From positions 27,590,848 to 27,654,847 of the forward strand of contig CM073527.1 in NCBI GenBank assembly GCA_037074615.1: a DNA stretch of 64,000 nucleotides, given 5' to 3'. This document shows, in pieces, positions 62,474 to 64,000 of the stretch. Each line of letters starts with the position of its first letter. Positions within the stretch are counted from its first letter, which is position 1. The notes beneath the pieces are model-generated. The model was not told the origin of the DNA, did no database searches, and worked only from the letters and a program-made list of their open reading frames with translations. Source of the DNA: Leucaena leucocephala. Its lineage: Eukaryota > Streptophyta > Magnoliopsida > Fabales > Fabaceae. The position numbers and the translations under genes were made by a program.

Positions 62474-64000
62474 TGGCTAGATATATACATATAAAGTGAA
62501 CTGTTAGTAATAATTAATAAAAGGGGTGGTAAGTGAGGGCAATAAGTGTGTCTTTTGTGTTGTATGGTTTGTGGAATAAAAATATGAAGCTGATGTGTGT
62601 ATATTACTCAAGCTTTGTACTGTTTAAAGAAGGTGGACCAATAAGAATATATTCAGGACCACAAATCATGTTCTCTCTACAGTAGCTTCATTTTGAAGAT
62701 TGGCCAAACCTAGTTTACCTTTCACGACTTGCGATGACCTTGGAACATGCCTCAAGATGTAGTATTCTCACTGGTGTGCGCATGTGTCGTAGTACCGTAT
62801 TATATATTCGGAGTTTCATATAGACAAGCATATTATATGTGTAGAATGAATTCGTACCTGTTGCAAGGAGACAAAGCCTATTCCTGTTCGAGATTCTAAT
62901 TTAAATTCCATCACAGTGTATTTACTGTCAACTAATTAAATTATAACTAATATCCCAATTTAGAAACTCTATTATCAGTTTTATCCCCCACTTGCCATTC
63001 TTTTTATTAATTACTGGCTCAACTATGATGACTCTTTGCGGGGGTCCCAGTCCAACCATTTGAGATCCTAAACCTCCAATAAAACTTCACTTTTTCCATT
63101 CAATTGTTCACGTTTCAGCTTCAGTGAGAAAACATCAAGTGCCTGTTTGGTTCGTTTATATGAAAGGGGACTAGATTCAAGCGTTGAGTTGAACCTATAT
63201 AATGTAAAGGGATTATATTTTGTAAAGCGTTTTGTCCTTTTCATGGTGTATATGGAATGTGAAAAGCGGGTTAGCGAAGCATAATAACGAAGATTATGAC
63301 TAATCAATTAATACGCACCGGGTGGATTTGTTTAACTCGTTGATTCGCAGAGAATCAGGGCAAAGATTTGGATCCCTTGCAATTCTAACATCTCTTAGTA
63401 CTGTTCAAGTGCAGCATATTGAACTTGGAGGGAAATTTTGTCACTTTGCATACTATATGCCGGTCGAGTGGAGGAATTCCCAAAATAAAATATTCTAATT
63501 CAAGAGGCTGCAATATGTTTTAGCAGCCATTCCAATATATTAGAGACTCAAATCATGAATATACACTTGGAGGAGAAAAATTGGGTGCTAATCTTGCATG
63601 TCTAAGCCCAAATACACGTCATAATAGAGAATTCATAAAGTGAATAGTAATTCAATTCAATTGTATTGTGTAAAAGGTGGCAATGAACCATTTCTGAACT
63701 GCAATTTTAGAACCCCTAAATTCATCCGATGCAAGTAAATAGTAGGTGATGAAATGGTGAGCTGTGGCAAGAGTTTAATAATTTATACCTCGTCGGTCCT
63801 TTTTAGGTCTTAGTTTGGTAGTGTGCGCAACACAACAAAGCGACGTGCACTCATATCGTCCACAAATTCAATTTATAGTATTGTTTACTGTACTTAGCTG
63901 GAAATTATGGACAGCATTAATTACATTAATTAATTAATCAAATAATTGACTTCATAAAGTAACGAAAGGAAGTAGAGACTAGCTAAAGCCTGAGGAGGGA

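Larger units (their letters stand above)
60600..64000. other. Right-hand intergenic region
   Basis: No gene recognised. It holds SINE-like copy 2 (60921-61200), a tandem duplication (62215-62473) and AT microsatellites. Frames at 61711-61932 and 63068-63307 (minus) lack recognisable similarity. A GCCTGTTTGGTTCG word near 63142 resembles the MITE termini at 35.7 kb but no partner end was located. It may be the promoter region of a gene beyond the window. Confidence 0.5.

Noticed and set aside
63068..63307. 79-codon minus-strand ORF
   Set aside because: No similarity recognised and it overlaps a MITE-terminus-like word.
1..64000. CRISPR arrays, operons, prophage or bacterial gene clusters
   Set aside because: The window is plant nuclear DNA with spliced genes; no regularly spaced repeat arrays were seen.
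1..64000. A plant biosynthetic or resistance gene cluster as the hidden system
   Set aside because: Neighbouring genes belong to unrelated housekeeping and regulatory families and match conserved synteny rather than co-function.

Overview
The window is nuclear DNA of a flowering plant, almost certainly a eudicot. It has AT-rich introns with GT-AG borders, TATAAATAG core promoters, plant-only gene families (CC-type glutaredoxins, LUMINIDEPENDENS, INDETERMINATE DOMAIN zinc fingers, mTERF) and plant LINE, copia, SINE-like and MITE-like repeats. The species cannot be named from the sequence. Gene models were assembled by eye from open frames, splice borders and family knowledge. All six multi-exon models close in frame, but no transcript or database was consulted.

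Layout, left to right. 1-5.6 kb: two tandem CC-type glutaredoxin genes (+), separated by a decayed, internally deleted Ty1/copia element. 5.6-9.8 kb: intergenic DNA with an AT-rich repeat, the last exon of a small unknown gene (-), a SINE-like element and a decayed tRNA-Arg (-). 9.8-14.1 kb: a 15-exon plastid-type peptide chain release factor 1 gene (+). 15.7-21.1 kb: a 15-exon SPATA20-like thioredoxin-fold gene (+). 21.8-23.0 kb: an intronless mTERF pseudogene with two frameshifts and one stop (+). 24.2-31.8 kb: an 11-exon CW-type zinc-finger gene (+). 31.8-36.4 kb: AT-rich intergenic DNA with two MITE-like elements in inverted orientation. 36.6-44.6 kb: a 13-exon LUMINIDEPENDENS gene (+), preceded by short upstream ORFs. 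45.4-49.0 kb: a 12-exon cation diffusion facilitator (MTP6/MTPC1-like) gene (+). 51.5-53.0 kb: a 3-exon IDD zinc-finger gene (-). 54.6-60.6 kb: a full-length but dead L1-type LINE (-) with a perfect 15-bp target-site duplication. 60.6-64.0 kb: a SINE-like repeat, an approximately 130-bp tandem duplication and non-coding DNA.

The genes do not form a pathway. Their order is better read as conserved microsynteny: from memory, Arabidopsis carries a CW protein, the plastid RF1 APG3, an unknown protein and a CC-type glutaredoxin side by side around At3g62900-At3g62930, and LD and an IDD gene lie near each other on chromosome 4 (around At4g02560-At4g02670). I found no convincing undescribed system. 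The most useful leads are mechanistic details: two probable GC-AG introns, catalytic motifs split by introns or carried on a 22-nt microexon, an upstream ORF whose stop overlaps the LD start codon, a lineage-specific tRNA-Arg remnant and several datable transposon insertions.
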